From Pectobacterium parmentieri (lineage in GTDB: Bacteria > Pseudomonadota > Gammaproteobacteria > Enterobacterales > Enterobacteriaceae), in assembly GCF_001742145.1 (NCBI RefSeq), contig NZ_CP015749.1:3348001-3412000 (forward strand): 64,000 bases of DNA. Direction: 5' to 3'. This document shows positions 62,518 through 64,000 of this stretch, in pieces (positions within the stretch are counted from its first letter, which is position 1; every line of letters begins with the position of its first letter). Under the pieces are notes generated by a model. That model saw nothing but the letters and a program-made list of their open reading frames with translations, did no database searches and was not told the origin of the DNA. Made by a program: the position numbers and the translations under genes.

Positions 62518-64000
62518 TCACAGGTGACCGGTACTGTCGATTAGCGCATTCATGCGATGGTTCAGGGAACGTATCCCCTCTTTGGTTTCGAGGTTTTTAT
62601 CCGCAACCTGATTCATTACCGCGCCAATCAGCACCGCGCGGTGCTGATTCACTTTCTCCATGGCATTAAGCACATCGCCTGCACGCCACTCGCCGGCTTT
62701 CAGCACAAAAACCACCCCGTCTATTACCCGGCTAATGAGTTGACCATCCTGCGTTTGGTTCACCGCGGCCACGTCAACGATAATTCGCTGATAGCGTGTT
62801 CTCAATTCAGCCATCAGCGTCACGACATGCTCGGACGACAGCATCAGTAAAGAAGACATCATGGCATTGCCACGCGGCAGGAAGCTTAAATTTTCACTGA
62901 TTGTCACCAGTGCGGCATCCAGCGGTGATTGCCCTTGCAGCAGTTCCGCCACACCAATAGCGGAAGGGGATGCAAGGTCTTGCGTCAGCCCGTCGTCGTT
63001 AAAGAAATCCAGGTCGATAAGCAGCGTTTTTTGGTCAGCGCTGAAAGATGTCGCCAGCAAATGCGCCAGCAACGATCGCCCTTCGCCATGCTCTGCCGAG
63101 CTGATGGCAATGGCCTGGCAGGATGGATGCGATAACAAAATGTGGGTTCGCATACTGTGGACAATATCGACGTCCAGCGGCGCTGTAGTGATCAAACGCA
63201 CAACCTTTGAGCGCTCCACGCCACTGGCGAAGGTGCGAATTTCCCCCACCGGCGCCACATTCAGGCGCTTTTTCATCTGGCTGATACTGTTGATTGAATT
63301 ATCCAGCGCGGCTCTCACGATGAAGTAAACCACCGAGAAAATCAGGGTTAGCATGACAACCATCACCAACAGCATCGCTTTATTGGGTTTCGACGGGTGG
63401 TCAGCCAGCACGGCAGGGTCGTAAAGTATCGCATCCGGCTCTAAATAGTGACCCGCCAGCGTCTGCTCTTTGGTGCGCTGATAGAGCGCCTTATACAGCT
63501 CTTTTGTTTTATCCAGCGTGGTGGTCAGGTTGTTGTATTCATCACGTTTAGACGCCAGCGTTTGGAAATCCGCTTTCTGCTGCTCCAGCAGTTGCTGATA
63601 ATATTTTTCATCCCTCAACGCCGCCTGATACTGCTTATTCAGCCCCGCTTTCAGTTCAAGTAACACGGTGTGGGTCTGCTCTTCAATCGCCTGAACCTGG
63701 GCTTCGGCTTCTAAAATTTTGGTATGCTTCAGCCCGTAGCGTTTTCGTAAATCGTATAAAGAACGCCGAGCCTGAATCAGCGCAATGCGCAAATCCTGAA
63801 TTTGGGCATGATTAGAAATATCAGGCAAAGAAATGATGTTTTCCAGCGACGTACCTGCGTTCAAACGCACGCTGTTGTAGTTCGTTTCCGCCCTGATGCG
63901 ACGCTGGGTAGCATCCGCTAACTTGGTGGTGACGATCCCCAGTTGTTCAGTTTCGAAACCATCCACGCCGCGGAAAGTCAGCAGCCCTTCTTTCTTCAGA
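62518..64000 (-). CDS. GumC/Wzc-type polysaccharide co-polymerase (5' part outside window)
   Basis: At least 494 residues are visible; the frame is open through 64000 (reading LKKEGLLTFRGVDGFETEQL at the edge), so the N-terminus is missing. Long coiled-coil periplasmic part (FETEQLGIVTTKLADATQRR to about residue 165 of the visible part), the Pro-rich motif ADHPSKPNKAMLL, then a membrane helix and a cytoplasmic P-loop domain. The usual Walker A Lys is replaced: EHGEGRSLLAH. The Walker A'-like LLIDLDFFNDD is present and no Tyr-rich tail exists. It would set chain length and link polymerisation to export. Confidence 0.85.
   Translation of the reverse strand, partial: LKKEGLLTFRGVDGFETEQLGIVTTKLADATQRRIRAETNYNSVRLNAGTSLENIISLPDISNHAQIQDLRIALIQARRSLYDLRKRYGLKHTKILEAEAQVQAIEEQTHTVLLELKAGLNKQYQAALRDEKYYQQLLEQQKADFQTLASKRDEYNNLTTTLDKTKELYKALYQRTKEQTLAGHYLEPDAILYDPAVLADHPSKPNKAMLLVMVVMLTLIFSVVYFIVRAALDNSINSISQMKKRLNVAPVGEIRTFASGVERSKVVRLITTAPLDVDIVHSMRTHILLSHPSCQAIAISSAEHGEGRSLLAHLLATSFSADQKTLLIDLDFFNDDGLTQDLASPSAIGVAELLQGQSPLDAALVTISENLSFLPRGNAMMSSLLMLSSEHVVTLMAELRTRYQRIIVDVAAVNQTQDGQLISRVIDGVVFVLKAGEWRAGDVLNAMEKVNQHRAVLIGAVMNQVADKNLETKEGIRSLNHRMNALIDSTGHL

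Noticed and set aside
46675..64000. A second copy of the tRNA-Phe 3' end (attR) marking the right border of the island
   Set aside because: I looked for the T-arm and acceptor sequence downstream and found no copy in the window.

Overview
The window is chromosomal DNA of a soft-rot enterobacterium, most likely Pectobacterium. From about 7 kb to 46 kb the gene order follows known Escherichia coli blocks: spy; fadH-rlmG-ygjR-alx-sstT-ygjV-uxa-exuT-exuR-yqjA-mzrA-yqjDEK-yqjF-yqjG-yhaJ-yhaK; zur-lexA-dgkA-plsB-ubiA-ubiC; groES-groEL-fxsA-aspA-dcuA-cutA-dsbD-yjdC. A complete uxaCBA hexuronate cluster and a Pectobacterium/Serratia/Yersinia-type dispersed palindromic repeat suit a pectin degrader. 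The species cannot be fixed from sequence reading alone.

Region by region. 1-5.4 kb: a beta-glucoside PTS operon on the minus strand (bglF-bglG-bglH plus a secreted DUF1593 protein). It has a RAT/terminator antitermination site upstream of bglF and a second one upstream of bglH, and a CRP-like site in the promoter region. 5.4-46.5 kb: housekeeping core, with a diguanylate cyclase, spy, fadH, the alx Mn/pH riboswitch (carrying an inserted repeat element), hexuronate use, envelope-stress genes, zur/lexA, phospholipid and ubiquinone synthesis, groESL, anaerobic C4-dicarboxylate genes and dsbD. 46.6-54.1 kb: an accessory island beginning at a tRNA-Phe(GAA) gene. It holds a truncated P4-type integrase and a truncated pRiA4b ORF-3-like gene, then a complete microcin C-like operon (mccA-mccB-mccC-mccD-mccE, minus strand). 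Wreckage of an integrating conjugative element follows (TIGR03756, TIGR03757 and TIGR03749 family fragments). 54.2-64 kb: an exopolysaccharide cluster on the minus strand (acetyltransferase, DUF4832 secreted protein, three glycosyltransferases, Wzy-like polymerase, Wzx-like flippase, chain-length/co-polymerase protein running off the end).

The most interesting locus is the microcin C-like operon at 47516-52458. Its precursor gene is only 24 bases long, encodes the heptapeptide MEHTTNN, and is preceded by a perfect Shine-Dalgarno sequence. It ends in the Asn that MccB-type enzymes adenylate. The four enzymes behind it overlap one another and match MccB (ThiF-like adenylyltransferase), MccC (MFS exporter), MccD (SAM-dependent aminocarboxypropyl transferase) and MccE (PLP decarboxylase fused to a GNAT acetyltransferase). 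The promoter region has a candidate sigma70 promoter, a CRP site placed at about -61.5, a strong Fur-box-like sequence between them, and a 20-bp tandem repeat upstream. No mccF is present in the window, so self-immunity would rest on the MccE acetyltransferase and the exporter.
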